DNA of 14,523 bases, taken from Thiobacillus sp. (GTDB lineage Bacteria > Pseudomonadota > Gammaproteobacteria > Burkholderiales > Thiobacillaceae). Positions 7,109 to 14,523 of this stretch are shown in pieces. The position numbers were made by a program, and so were the translations under genes. The notes beneath the pieces are model-generated. The model was not told the origin of the DNA. It saw nothing but the letters and a program-made list of their open reading frames with translations, and searched no databases. The stretch is taken from positions 1 through 14,523 of the forward strand of contig JANJUT010000204.1 of the NCBI GenBank assembly GCA_024710445.1, in the 5' to 3' direction. Numbering within the stretch: the first letter of the stretch is position 1; each line of letters starts with the position of its first letter.

Positions 7109-7123
7109 GCCTTGCCGCAAGGC
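7109..7123 (-). terminator. Short hairpin downstream of the mlaF-like gene, possible weak terminator
   Basis: GCCTTG and CAAGGC form a 6-bp stem with a 3-base loop, 22 bases past the end of the ATPase gene on the minus strand. It is followed on that strand by a mixed sequence and not a run of T, so it would be a weak intrinsic terminator at best. Confidence 0.25.
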
Positions 7124-7145
7124 GGAAACCGGCGTACGGCCAGGT

Positions 7146-7985
7146 CTAGACTGACGGGATACCCAACTCGTCCGGAAACGGCCGGCTCGGGTACTGGAAC
7201 GCGACGGGGCCGTCGGGTTCCGCATGAACGAACTGATGCACGAACGGATCGGTCGCATCCTGCATCGTGGCGGCGTCGCCCTCGGCGACCACCACGCCGT
7301 CATGGATGAAGTAGACATAATCGGCCACCTTGAGTGATTCCGACACGTCATATGTCACCACAACCGAGGTCAATCCGAGCGTGTCGTTGAGACGCCGGAT
7401 CAGGTTGGCAACGGTATTGAGCGAAATCGGGTCGAGTCCGGCAAAGGGCTCGTCATACATGATCAGTGCGGGATCGAGTGCGATCGCCCGCGCCAGCGCA
7501 ACCCGCCGTTCCATCCCGCCCGACAGTTCGCCTGTTTGCATGTCATGCGCACCACGCAAGCCTACGGCATGCAGCTTCATCAGCACCAGATCATGAATCA
7601 CGTCTTCCGGCAGATCGGTATGTTCGCGCATGGGATAGGCGATGTTGTCGAACACCGACAGGTCGGTGAACAGGCCGCTGACCTGGAACATCATGCCCAT
7701 CTTGCGCCGCATCGCGTAGAGCGCTTTATTGCTCAACTCGTGGATCACTTTGCCGTTGAAGGTCACGCGGCCGCGCGAAGGCTGGAGTTGGCCGCCCATC
7801 TGTCGCAGCAGCGTGGTCTTGCCGCACCCGCTCACCCCTAGAATGGCCACGATCTTGCCGCGCGGAATGACGAGATTGACACCCTTGAGTACCGGGTTGT
7901 TTTCATACGAGAAATGCAGGTCGGTGACCTCGACCAGATTGTCTCCTGGCTGGTCTGCGGGATTTCTTTTGGATTCAACTGTCAT
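7146..7985 (-). CDS. mlaF: MlaF-like ABC transporter ATP-binding protein
   Basis: This 279-residue ABC ATPase resembles the Mla/Ttg2A group that powers phospholipid transport between the inner and outer membranes. Motifs in order are Walker A GVSGCGKTT (50-58), Q-loop Gln 101, signature LSGGM (154-158) and Walker B ALIMYDEP (173-180, catalytic E179). The H-loop normally has His but here reads VVVTYDV, placing Tyr at residue 212. The C-terminal tail (about 250-279) could contact a partner subunit, as in MlaF dimers. None of mlaE, mlaD, mlaC or mlaB is adjacent. The gene starts 19 bases after the sucB stop on the same strand, so it is read as the last gene of the TCA operon. The family call is good; the exact substrate and the symbol are less certain. 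Confidence 0.75.
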   Translation of the reverse strand: MTVESKRNPADQPGDNLVEVTDLHFSYENNPVLKGVNLVIPRGKIVAILGVSGCGKTTLLRQMGGQLQPSRGRVTFNGKVIHELSNKALYAMRRKMGMMFQVSGLFTDLSVFDNIAYPMREHTDLPEDVIHDLVLMKLHAVGLRGAHDMQTGELSGGMERRVALARAIALDPALIMYDEPFAGLDPISLNTVANLIRRLNDTLGLTSVVVTYDVSESLKVADYVYFIHDGVVVAEGDAATMQDATDPFVHQFVHAEPDGPVAFQYPSRPFPDELGIPSV

Positions 7986-8004
7986 GATTCAAGCGAGTTT
8001 CCAT

Positions 8005-9117
8005 TTATCCGTTCGCCGACAAAAGCCCATCCGGCGTTTCCAGCGCCGCTTTGAGCGCGACGAGAAACTGCACCGCATCGCGGCCATCGATCAAGCGGTG
8101 GTCATAGGTCAATGCCAGATACATCATGGGGCGTATCACCACCTGGCCATTTTCGGCGATGGGGCGTTCCTGGATGGTATGCATGCCAAGTATGGCCGAC
8201 TGCGGCGGGTTGAGTATGGGCGTGGACAGCAATGAGCCGAACACCCCGCCATTGGTGATGGAGAACGTGCCGCCCGAGAGGTCTTCGAGCGTCAGTCTGG
8301 CTTCGCGTGCGCGCTGGCCCAGGTCGGCGATGGCCGACTCGATCCCGGCTGACGACAGGGTCTGGGCACGGCGCAGGATCGGTACCACCAGCCCGCGCGG
8401 GCTGGAAATGGCGATCCCGATATCGATATCGCCATGCCAGACGATGTCATCTCCTTCGATGGCCGCATTGACGACCGGAAACTGTTGCATGGCCTGGCAC
8501 ACGGCCCGCACAAAAAACGACATGTAGCCGAGCTTGACGCCGTGCCGGGTCTCGAATTCCGCCTTGAAACGCTGGCGCAGTTCGTTCACCGGCTGCATGT
8601 TCACCTCGTTGAAGGTGGTGAGCATGGCGGCCGTATGCTGTGCGGCGACAAGGCGCTCGGCCACGCGCTGACGCAGGCGCGACATCGGTTCGCGGCGGCT
8701 TTCGCCGGCGGTCACGACGGGTGCGGGTTCAGCGGGACGCGGCTGGCTGGGCTTGAGCGTTTGCGAAGGCGATACTTTGGGGTGGTGTACGGGCGTGGGG
8801 CTTGCAGCCTTGGTCGTATCAGGCTGCGCAACGACAGGCTGTACCGGTTTGACCGGGGGCGGGACTTCTCCGGCTTGCTCACCCGTTTCAATCACCGCCA
8901 CGACTTCATCCGCCTTGACCACCGCCCCTTCGGCCTGGCGCAGTTCGATCAGCGTGCCGGATGCCGGCGCCGGAATTTCCATGATGACCTTGTCGGTTTC
9001 GAGATCGACCAGGGTTTCGTCGCGCGCAACATTCTCGCCCAGCTGCTTGCGCCATGGCAGCAAGGTGCCGCTGGCAACCGAATCGGACAGGGTTGGCACG
9101 CGCACTTCAATTTTCAT
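8005..9117 (-). CDS. sucB: 2-Oxoglutarate dehydrogenase E2, dihydrolipoyl succinyltransferase
   Basis: This protein transfers the succinyl group from lipoamide to CoA in the 2-oxoglutarate dehydrogenase complex. It has 370 residues. The lipoyl domain covers about 1-77, with the lipoylated Lys 43 in DLETDKV. A Pro/Ala/Val-rich linker follows (about 78-141). The catalytic domain begins at [14 protein letters not shown] (143-156) and ends with the active-site motif YDHRLIDG (338-345; H340 and D344). [10 protein letters not shown] and [11 protein letters not shown] are typical of succinyl- and not acetyl-transferases. The peripheral-subunit-binding domain, which normally sits in the linker and holds E3, is not recognisable, in line with a length shorter than the usual roughly 400. 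The ATG overlaps the sucA stop by 11 bases and GGAG lies nearby inside sucA, so the two subunits are coupled. No lpdA follows. Confidence 0.95.
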   Translation of the reverse strand: MKIEVRVPTLSDSVASGTLLPWRKQLGENVARDETLVDLETDKVIMEIPAPASGTLIELRQAEGAVVKADEVVAVIETGEQAGEVPPPVKPVQPVVAQPDTTKAASPTPVHHPKVSPSQTLKPSQPRPAEPAPVVTAGESRREPMSRLRQRVAERLVAAQHTAAMLTTFNEVNMQPVNELRQRFKAEFETRHGVKLGYMSFFVRAVCQAMQQFPVVNAAIEGDDIVWHGDIDIGIAISSPRGLVVPILRRAQTLSSAGIESAIADLGQRAREARLTLEDLSGGTFSITNGGVFGSLLSTPILNPPQSAILGMHTIQERPIAENGQVVIRPMMYLALTYDHRLIDGRDAVQFLVALKAALETPDGLLSANG

Positions 9118-11806
9118 AGGGATTCTCCAGCGCGTCGTTCAGCAGGGCTTCCAGTTCGGCGCGATGGCGCGACAAATAGCCCGACGCGGGTGCGGCGGCC
9201 GGTGGCCGGCCGGCGTAATGGAAACGATAGGGGCTGGGTGCGCAGTGATTGAGGTGGTGCTGCGTTTGATACCACGCGCCCTGATTCATCGGCTCATCCT
9301 GGGCCCAGACAAAGGTGCGCGCGTCCGGATAAGCATTCAGGACCTGGCGGAGCGCTTCCTCGGGGAAAGGATACAACTGCTCCACGCGAACCAGCGCAAT
9401 CCCGTCGTCCAGCCCACGCGAGTTCCGGGCCGCTTCGAGATCGAACCAGACACGGCCACTGCACGCCACCACGCGCCGGGCCGTGCGCGGCGCGCGTGGA
9501 TCGTCGATGACCGGCCGGAATGCGCCGGTGGCAAGATCCTCCAGCGAGGACGTGGACGAAGGGTGCCGCAGCAGGCCCTTGGGGCTCATGATCACCAGCG
9601 GCTTTCGGCTTGGGCGAATGATTTGTCGCCGCAGCAGGTGGAACATCTGTGCGGGCAGCGTCGGCACGCAAACCTGGATGTTGTCCTGCGCGCACAACTG
9701 GAGAAAGCGTTCGAGGCGCGCGGAAGAATGCTCGGGACCCTGCCCTTCAAACGCATGCGGCAGCAGCAGGGTCAGGCCGCACTGGCGTCCCCATTTGGCC
9801 TCGCCGCTGGCGATGAACTGGTCGATCACCACCTGCGCGCCATTGGCGAAGTCGCCGAACTGCGCTTCCCATACCACCAGGGTGTCGGGATCGGCGGTGG
9901 CATAGCCATACTCGAATGCCAGCACCGCTTCTTCCGACAGCAGCGAATCGATGATGGTGAAATTGCCCTGCTGGTCGTGAATGTGATCAAGCGGTACATA
10001 GACGCCGCTCTGGCGCCGTTCGCGCTTCTGGTCGTGCCACACGGCATGGCGGTGAAAGAAGGTGCCGCGCGCGGAATCCTGGCCCGAGACCCGCACGTTC
10101 ACCCCGGCATCAAGCAGGCTGGCATACGCCAGGTGTTCGGCATAACCCCAGTCCACCGGCAACTCGCCTGCACGCATCCTGCGGCGATCGTCCAGCACCT
10201 TTTGCACGCGGGAATGCAGTTCGATCTCGTGTTGCAGCGTGGTGATGCGCTCACCCAGAAAGTCCAGACGACTGGCCGGTACGGCCGTGTCCACTTCGTC
10301 TATCTGGCCGCTGTTGAAACGTCCCCAGTGGGTGCCGAAAATCTGCTTGAAATCGGACAATGCCGGCGCGCTCAGCGATTCGCCATGCTCCAGGCGTTCG
10401 CGGCAGACATCGACCATGTCGTCGGCCTGCGCCTGGGTCAGCACCTCTTCGTCCACCAGTTTCTGCGCATACAGTACGCGCGTGCTGGGGTGCGCCTGGA
10501 TGCGCCGGTACATCATCGGCTGGGTGGCCAGCGGTTCGTCCTGTTCGTTGTGGCCATGGCGGCGATAGCACACCAGGTCGATGAAGCAGCTGCGATGGAA
10601 GGTGTAGCGGAAATCCACTGCGGTTTGCACGGCAAAGGCCACCGCCTCGGGATCGTCGCCGTTGACGTGCAGCACCGGCGCTTCGACCATTTTGGCAACA
10701 TCGGTGCAATACAGCGTCGAGCGCACGTCGCGCGGGTCGGACGTGGTGAAACCGATCTGGTTATTGATCACCACATGGATCGCGCCGCCATTGCGGAAAC
10801 CGCGCGTCTGCGACATGTTGAGGCTTTCCATCACCACGCCCTGCCCCGACAGCGCCGCATCGCCGTGCAGGATCACCGGCAGCACCTCGTAGCCCAGCAC
10901 ATCGCCACGCCGGTCCTGGCGTGCACGCACCGAGCCGCGCACCACGGGGTGAACGATTTCAAGGTGCGAGGGATTGAATGCCAAAGCCAGGTGAACCGGG
11001 CCATGTTCCGTCGCGATGTCGGTGGAAAATCCCTGGTGGTATTTGACGTCGCCCGACAGCGGCGAGCCGGGCTCACCGTTGAGCGGCTCTTCATAGAGGC
11101 TTTTCAGCGAACGGCCCATGATGTTGGCCAGCACGTTGATCCGTCCGCGATGCGCCATGCCCATCACGATTTCCTTGGCGCCATGGCGCGCACTGCGCGC
11201 AATCACCTGGTCGAGCAGCGGAATCAGGCTTTCGCCGCCTTCCAGCGAGAAACGCTTCTGCCCGACATGGCGGGTATGCAGGAATTTTTCCAGGGTTTCG
11301 GCATCGGTCAGCCGCTTCAGCATTTGCAGCTTGAGCGTCCTGGATACGCCAAACCGTCCCTGCGCGCTTTCGATGCGCTCCTGCAGCCAGCGCTTGCGCG
11401 CCACATCGCTGATGTGCATGTATTCGGCCCCAACGTGGCCGCAATACGCATTTTTCAGGCGCTGCAGGATATCGGCCAGCGTGGTGCGCTCGACGCCGAA
11501 CAGCGAACCGGTCTCGAATTCGCGGCTCAGGTCAGCATCGGTCAGGCCATAGTGCGCGGGATCAAGCTCGGGAGTGGGTGGGGGTTCAAAGCGCCGCAGC
11601 GGGTCCAGCTCGGCCTTGCCCACACCCAGGTAGCGATAGGCATTGATCAGCCGCAACACGGCCACTTGAGCGACATCCGACGCCACGGCCGCGCCGGGCA
11701 CCGGCTGGTTCAGCCATGGCGCCAGCACCGTGTCGTCGAATTGCGCCAGATAGGCCGCATTGCCTGCATAGAGCGGTGAGGTCAGGTTCCAGTCAGATGC
11801 ACTCAT
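9107..11806 (-). CDS. sucA: 2-Oxoglutarate dehydrogenase E1 component
   Basis: This is a thiamine-diphosphate enzyme that decarboxylates 2-oxoglutarate and reductively succinylates the E2 lipoyl group. It has 899 residues, with family landmarks throughout: LINAYRYLG (53-61), [47 protein letters not shown], the ThDP/Mg region from [10 protein letters not shown] (near 316) to [10 protein letters not shown] (near 348), [25 protein letters not shown], and [19 protein letters not shown] in the transketolase-like pyrimidine-binding part. The part before LINAYR is only about 52 residues, roughly 40 fewer than I recall for the E. coli enzyme, so the N-terminal extension that contacts E2 is shortened. 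ATG 11806 is the only upstream start that keeps [15 protein letters not shown]. Its stop overlaps the sucB ATG. The citrate synthase gene ends 42 bases upstream. Confidence 0.97.
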   Translation of the reverse strand: MSASDWNLTSPLYAGNAAYLAQFDDTVLAPWLNQPVPGAAVASDVAQVAVLRLINAYRYLGVGKAELDPLRRFEPPPTPELDPAHYGLTDADLSREFETGSLFGVERTTLADILQRLKNAYCGHVGAEYMHISDVARKRWLQERIESAQGRFGVSRTLKLQMLKRLTDAETLEKFLHTRHVGQKRFSLEGGESLIPLLDQVIARSARHGAKEIVMGMAHRGRINVLANIMGRSLKSLYEEPLNGEPGSPLSGDVKYHQGFSTDIATEHGPVHLALAFNPSHLEIVHPVVRGSVRARQDRRGDVLGYEVLPVILHGDAALSGQGVVMESLNMSQTRGFRNGGAIHVVINNQIGFTTSDPRDVRSTLYCTDVAKMVEAPVLHVNGDDPEAVAFAVQTAVDFRYTFHRSCFIDLVCYRRHGHNEQDEPLATQPMMYRRIQAHPSTRVLYAQKLVDEEVLTQAQADDMVDVCRERLEHGESLSAPALSDFKQIFGTHWGRFNSGQIDEVDTAVPASRLDFLGERITTLQHEIELHSRVQKVLDDRRRMRAGELPVDWGYAEHLAYASLLDAGVNVRVSGQDSARGTFFHRHAVWHDQKRERRQSGVYVPLDHIHDQQGNFTIIDSLLSEEAVLAFEYGYATADPDTLVVWEAQFGDFANGAQVVIDQFIASGEAKWGRQCGLTLLLPHAFEGQGPEHSSARLERFLQLCAQDNIQVCVPTLPAQMFHLLRRQIIRPSRKPLVIMSPKGLLRHPSSTSSLEDLATGAFRPVIDDPRAPRTARRVVACSGRVWFDLEAARNSRGLDDGIALVRVEQLYPFPEEALRQVLNAYPDARTFVWAQDEPMNQGAWYQTQHHLNHCAPSPYRFHYAGRPPAAAPASGYLSRHRAELEALLNDALENPYEN

Positions 11807-11848
11807 GGGAATTCAATCCGCTGTATCGGTCTGCCATGCCCTGGGTGC

Positions 11849-13144
11849 TCAGGCTCCGCGCTGGTCCAGTGGCACGAACTCACGACGCGCCGGGCCGGTG
11901 TAGAGTTGCCTCGGGCGCCCGATCTTGTGCGCGGGATCGGACAGCATTTCATTCCACTGCGCCACCCAGCCCGATGTTCGCGCCAGGGCGAACATCACGG
12001 TGAACATGCTGGGGGGAATGCCCATGGCACGGAAGATGATGCCGGAATAGAAATCGACATTGGGATAGAGCTTGCGTTCGATGAAATAGTCGTCTTCCAG
12101 CGCGATGCGCTCGAGTTCCATCGCCATCCTGAATTGCGGATCGTCGCGCAGGTCGAGTTCGTCCAGCACCTCGTAGCAGGTCTCGCGGATGATGCGCGCG
12201 CGCGGGTCCATGTTCTTGTAGACGCGGTGGCCAAAACCCATCAGGCGGAAGCCGTCGCTCTTGTCCTTGGCACGCTTGATGTAGTCGGGAATGCGCGACA
12301 CATCGCCCATTTCGTCGAGCATCTTCAGCACTGCCTCGTTGGCGCCCCCATGCAGGGGGCCCCACAGCGAGGCCATGCCGGCTGCGATGCATGCATACGG
12401 GTTGGCGCCGCTGGAACCCGCCAGTCGCACGGTCGAGGTCGAAGCATTCTGTTCGTGATCGGCATGCAGGATGAAAATGCGATCCAGCGCACGCGCCAGC
12501 ACCGGGTTAGGCTCGTAGGGCTCGCATGGTGTCGAGAACATCATGTGCATGAAATTCTCGGCATAGGACAGCCGGTTCTGCGGGTACACGAAAGGCTGGC
12601 CTTCATTGAATTTGTAGGCCCAGGTCGCCACCGTGGGGATCTTGGCAATCAGCCGGTGTGCGACGATTTCGCGATGCCGGGGGTCGAACAGGTCGTTGCC
12701 TTCATGGTAGAAGGCCGACATGGCGCCGGTCACCCCGATCATCACGGCCATCGGGTGTGCGCTGCGGCGAAACCCCCGGAACACGTTTTCCATCTGGTCG
12801 TGCAGCAGGCTGTGATGGCGGATCGACTGCTCGAATGCCATTTTCTGGTCAGCCGTCGGCAACTCACCGTGCATCAGCAGGTAGCAGACTTCCATGTAGT
12901 CCGACTGATATGCCAGCTGCTCGATCGGATAACCGCGGTAATACAGCAGGCCCTCATCGCCATCGATATACGTCATGCCGGACGTACAGCTTGAAGTGGC
13001 CGTAAAGCCGGGATCGTGCGTGAAATAGCCGTGCGTGCCGAGCGTGCGGATATCGATCACCGGCTTGCCGTAGGTGCCCTGCTCGACCGGCAGTTCGATC
13101 GAAGGACTGCCGTCGCTGAATGTAAGGGTGACGGTTTTTTTCAT
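11849..13144 (-). CDS. gltA: Citrate synthase, type II
   Basis: It condenses oxaloacetate with acetyl-CoA to citrate, the entry step of the TCA cycle. The 431 residues match the hexameric bacterial type II enzyme, including an N-terminal beta domain (about 1-50) that the shorter type I/archaeal enzymes lack. Active-site residues are visible: H265 in [12 protein letters not shown]306 in GFGHRVYKN and D364 in [23 protein letters not shown] (225-240) is also conserved. Type II enzymes are commonly inhibited by NADH; whether this one is cannot be read directly. ATG 13144 overlaps the sdhE stop as ATGA, which ties its translation to that of the FAD-assembly factor. After its stop, 42 bases lead to sucA with no visible terminator. 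Confidence 0.97.
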   Translation of the reverse strand: MKKTVTLTFSDGSPSIELPVEQGTYGKPVIDIRTLGTHGYFTHDPGFTATSSCTSGMTYIDGDEGLLYYRGYPIEQLAYQSDYMEVCYLLMHGELPTADQKMAFEQSIRHHSLLHDQMENVFRGFRRSAHPMAVMIGVTGAMSAFYHEGNDLFDPRHREIVAHRLIAKIPTVATWAYKFNEGQPFVYPQNRLSYAENFMHMMFSTPCEPYEPNPVLARALDRIFILHADHEQNASTSTVRLAGSSGANPYACIAAGMASLWGPLHGGANEAVLKMLDEMGDVSRIPDYIKRAKDKSDGFRLMGFGHRVYKNMDPRARIIRETCYEVLDELDLRDDPQFRMAMELERIALEDDYFIERKLYPNVDFYSGIIFRAMGIPPSMFTVMFALARTSGWVAQWNEMLSDPAHKIGRPRQLYTGPARREFVPLDQRGA

Positions 13145-13395
13145 CGTGATTCCAAAATTAATGCAGTTCGATAATGCTGTAGACGCCCGATCAGCGCTTC
13201 AAGGTCGGGATCACCCGCAGGCAGGCGGCCTTGAAGCCGGTCTACAATTTCCATGTCCGACAAAGTCAGGAGCCGATCCAGAGCGGCTTTCTCGCAAGGT
13301 TGAAGTGTAGCGCGGTGCGCCTCCCAAAAGCCACCCAGCCAGAGATCGAGTTCCAGCAATCCGCGGCGACAGCGCCAGTTCAACGCATCAGACAC
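13141..13395 (-). CDS. sdhE: SdhE, succinate dehydrogenase flavinylation factor
   Basis: This small 84-residue protein promotes covalent FAD attachment to SdhA and maturation of complex II. The family motif RGxxELD is present as RGLLELD (11-17), followed by a hydrophobic stretch (LWLGGFW) and the conserved [21 protein letters not shown] helical region (about 34-54, where E. coli-type proteins have the second half of the five-helix fold). It starts at GTG 13395, which overlaps the sdhB stop (8-base overlap, GTGTCTGA), and its TGA overlaps the gltA ATG. It is thus locked between sdhB and gltA. Its target SdhA is not in the window. Length and motif make the call secure despite the small size. 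Confidence 0.9.
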   Translation of the reverse strand: MSDALNWRCRRGLLELDLWLGGFWEAHRATLQPCEKAALDRLLTLSDMEIVDRLQGRLPAGDPDLEALIGRLQHYRTALILESR

Positions 13396-14083
13396 GCCTT
13401 TTCACCAGCAGCGACTTGATGCGCCCGATCGCCGCTGTTGGGTTCAATCCCTTGGGGCAGGCATCAACGCAATTCATGATGCCCCGGCAGCGGTATAGCC
13501 GATACGGGTCCTCCAGATTGTCGAGACGCTCGGACATCGCCTCGTCGCGGCTGTCGGCAATAAAGCGATAGGCCTGCAACAAGCCGGCCGGCCCGACAAA
13601 CGTGTCAGGGTTCCACCAGAAAGACGGACACGAGGTTGTGCAGCAGGCACACAGGATGCATTCGTAGGCACCATCAAGCAGTGTGCGATCTTCCGGACTT
13701 TGCAGGCGCTCCACCTCGGGCTCGGGTTCGCCGTTGATCAGCCAGGGCTTGATCGAGCGGTATTGCTTGAAGAACGGCTCCATGTCCACGATCAGGTCAC
13801 GGATCACCGGCAGGCCCGGCAGCGGCCGCACCTCGATCGGCTGCTTCAGTTCGGACAAGGGCGTGATGCACGCCAGCCGGTTCCTGCCGTTGACATTGAC
13901 CGCATCCGATCCGCACACCCCTTCGCGGCAGGAACGGCGCAGGGACAAGGTTTCGTCCTGTGCCTTGATCGCCAGAAGCGCATCGAGCAGCATCTTGCCG
14001 GCGGGTTCGATGTCGAGTTCGACGTCCTGCATGAAGGGTTTTTTGCAGGACTCGGGGTGGTAACGGTAGAGGCGGAATTTCAT
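13388..14083 (-). CDS. sdhB: Succinate dehydrogenase iron-sulfur subunit
   Basis: This subunit carries electrons from SdhA's FAD to ubiquinone through three Fe-S clusters at the inner membrane. It has 231 residues. The N-terminal 2Fe-2S domain has SCREGVCGSD (C52, C57, D60) and C72 in RLAC. The C-terminal ferredoxin-like domain has CILCACC (C142, C145, C148) with C209 for the 4Fe-4S cluster, and C152, C199 and C205 for the 3Fe-4S cluster (CPSFWWNPD, CRGIMNC, CPKGLNPT). All ligands are present, so it should be functional. ATG 14083 is supported by AGAGG about six bases upstream. It is the first gene of the operon in this window. The usual upstream partner sdhA is absent for at least 440 bases; a repeat-like region lies there instead. 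Confidence 0.97.
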   Translation of the reverse strand: MKFRLYRYHPESCKKPFMQDVELDIEPAGKMLLDALLAIKAQDETLSLRRSCREGVCGSDAVNVNGRNRLACITPLSELKQPIEVRPLPGLPVIRDLIVDMEPFFKQYRSIKPWLINGEPEPEVERLQSPEDRTLLDGAYECILCACCTTSCPSFWWNPDTFVGPAGLLQAYRFIADSRDEAMSERLDNLEDPYRLYRCRGIMNCVDACPKGLNPTAAIGRIKSLLVKRRV

Positions 14084-14149
14084 ATAGGCCTCTTGGAAAT
14101 GTTGAATCCTGAGTGCCTCGCTATGGCTTCGCGTTTCGCCTGTGGGCGA

Positions 14150-14183
14150 GGTACTTTCTTTTGCGTGGCCAAAAGAAAGTACC
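14150..14183. repeat. Perfect 14-bp stem, 6-base loop hairpin (probable dispersed intergenic repeat)
   Basis: GGTACTTTCTTTTG (14150-14163) and CAAAAGAAAGTACC (14170-14183) are perfect reverse complements around CGTGGC. The flanking CAAAGAAAAAGCCACCCC resembles a repeat I associate with intergenic regions of beta- and gammaproteobacteria. Copy number cannot be judged within this window, where it occurs once. Confidence 0.6.
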
Positions 14184-14416
14184 CAAAGAAAAAGCCACCC
14201 CTGGTGTGTCGGCCTTCGGCTCCCCTGCGATGCTCGCCAACCGGGGCGGGGCAGGAACTCGCCCTGGCGAGCCGCACAAAACGCGGCTCACTGCGGAGCT
14301 CAGACACCCGGCCCCTCTTATCCCCGGCTGACTGCGCTTCTCGGCGACACACAAGGGGAACCTGATCGGGCACCTGTGCTAGGACATGACGGCTCAGTGC
14401 GTGCGGTCGGTCGGTT

Positions 14417-14464
14417 TTTGTCCCCTTCAGCGCTGCCGATTTGGCGCGCGCGGGGCGGGACAAA
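14417..14464. repeat. Inverted repeat with 32-base spacer
   Basis: TTTGTCCC (14417-14424) and GGGACAAA (14457-14464) are perfect reverse complements flanking a GC-rich spacer. It is probably part of the same repeat element as the hairpin near 14150. It is not placed like a terminator of any gene seen here. Confidence 0.4.
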
Positions 14465-14523
14465 CCGGAAACCGGGTTGTTCTGCCCAGTTAGGGGGGGT
14501 TTGTGCCCCCTGGCCGGGCGCGT

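Larger units (their letters stand above)
14084..14523. other. 440-base noncoding region upstream of sdhB with several inverted repeats
   Basis: No convincing gene is seen. A minus-strand frame (14463-14080) is open, but it is rich in Arg, Ala and Pro, lacks any domain, and contains translated hairpin sequence (FFFGYFLLATQKK), typical of spurious frames in a repeat element. The region holds the strong hairpin at 14150-14183, an inverted repeat at 14417-14464, and G- or C-runs near 14492-14512. If sdhB has its own promoter it should be in the roughly 65 bases next to 14083, but no clear -35/-10 pair stands out. The rest looks like dispersed intergenic repeat sequence. Confidence 0.5.

Noticed and set aside
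8753..11779. A 1008-codon open frame on the plus strand
   Set aside because: It lies entirely opposite sucA and sucB, whose proteins are unmistakable. The frame is open because of GC-rich codon bias, and its product is Arg/His/Gln-rich without any domain.
11906..12994. A 362-codon plus-strand open frame
   Set aside because: It is the antisense shadow of gltA, with shadow-type composition.
14080..14463. A 127-codon minus-strand frame upstream of sdhB
   Set aside because: It consists of translated repeat sequence, overlaps the sdhB start, has no domain and no convincing ribosome binding site.
1..14523. CRISPR arrays, tRNA or rRNA genes, transposase genes
   Set aside because: No regularly spaced direct repeats, cloverleaf-like segments, rRNA landmarks or transposase motifs were noticed on reading either strand.

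Overview
The window looks like the chromosome of a GC-rich proteobacterium, most likely a betaproteobacterium. The basis is the gene order sdhB-sdhE-gltA-sucA-sucB on one strand, a DUF2784 protein, an Mla-type ATPase and the general protein character. This is inference from gene content; no rRNA or other taxonomic marker is present.

Layout. (1) Positions 1-557 are accessory-like and visibly more AT-rich at the left end. They hold the 3' end of an unrecognised gene (stop at 146-148), followed at once by a structure with attC-site geometry (152-320). This is what the end of an integron gene cassette looks like. About 240 bases with no convincing gene follow. (2) Positions 558-4691 are a plus-strand run: a DUF2784 membrane protein, a membrane-anchored diguanylate cyclase (GGEEF, with an RxxD inhibitory site), a large SLC13-family permease with two cytoplasmic RCK_C-type domains, a four-helix membrane protein, and a small conserved protein with a Cys-x-Cys motif. 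The last two overlap by four bases. (3) Positions 4701-7015 are a minus-strand two-gene signalling operon: a receiver-TPR response regulator, then a small histidine kinase with no sensor domain. (4) Positions 7016-7145 are an intergenic strip with a perfect 16-base palindrome and a short hairpin. (5) Positions 7146-14083 are a compact minus-strand TCA-cycle operon transcribed sdhB > sdhE > gltA > sucA > sucB > mlaF-like ATPase, with overlaps or gaps of at most 42 bases. (6) Positions 14084-14523 are noncoding, with a strong perfect hairpin and other inverted repeats that look like a dispersed repeat element.

How the genes work together. The operon encodes citrate synthase, the E1 and E2 components of 2-oxoglutarate dehydrogenase, the succinate dehydrogenase iron-sulfur subunit and the SdhE flavinylation factor. 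The genes for SdhC, SdhD, SdhA and the E3 lipoamide dehydrogenase are not in the window. Where lpdA often follows sucB, there is instead a lone phospholipid-transport-type ABC ATPase.

The most notable observation is the architecture of the 2-oxoglutarate dehydrogenase. The E2 protein goes straight from lipoyl domain to catalytic domain through a Pro/Ala linker, with no recognisable peripheral-subunit-binding domain, and the E1 N-terminus is shortened. That resembles the mitochondrial E2o (DLST) layout more than the usual bacterial one. Other points worth checking are the attC-like site, a His-to-Tyr change in the ATPase H-loop, a possible stop-codon loss at the end of the permease, a PPP-containing mini-ORF coupled to the permease start, and the absence of sdhA next to sdhB.
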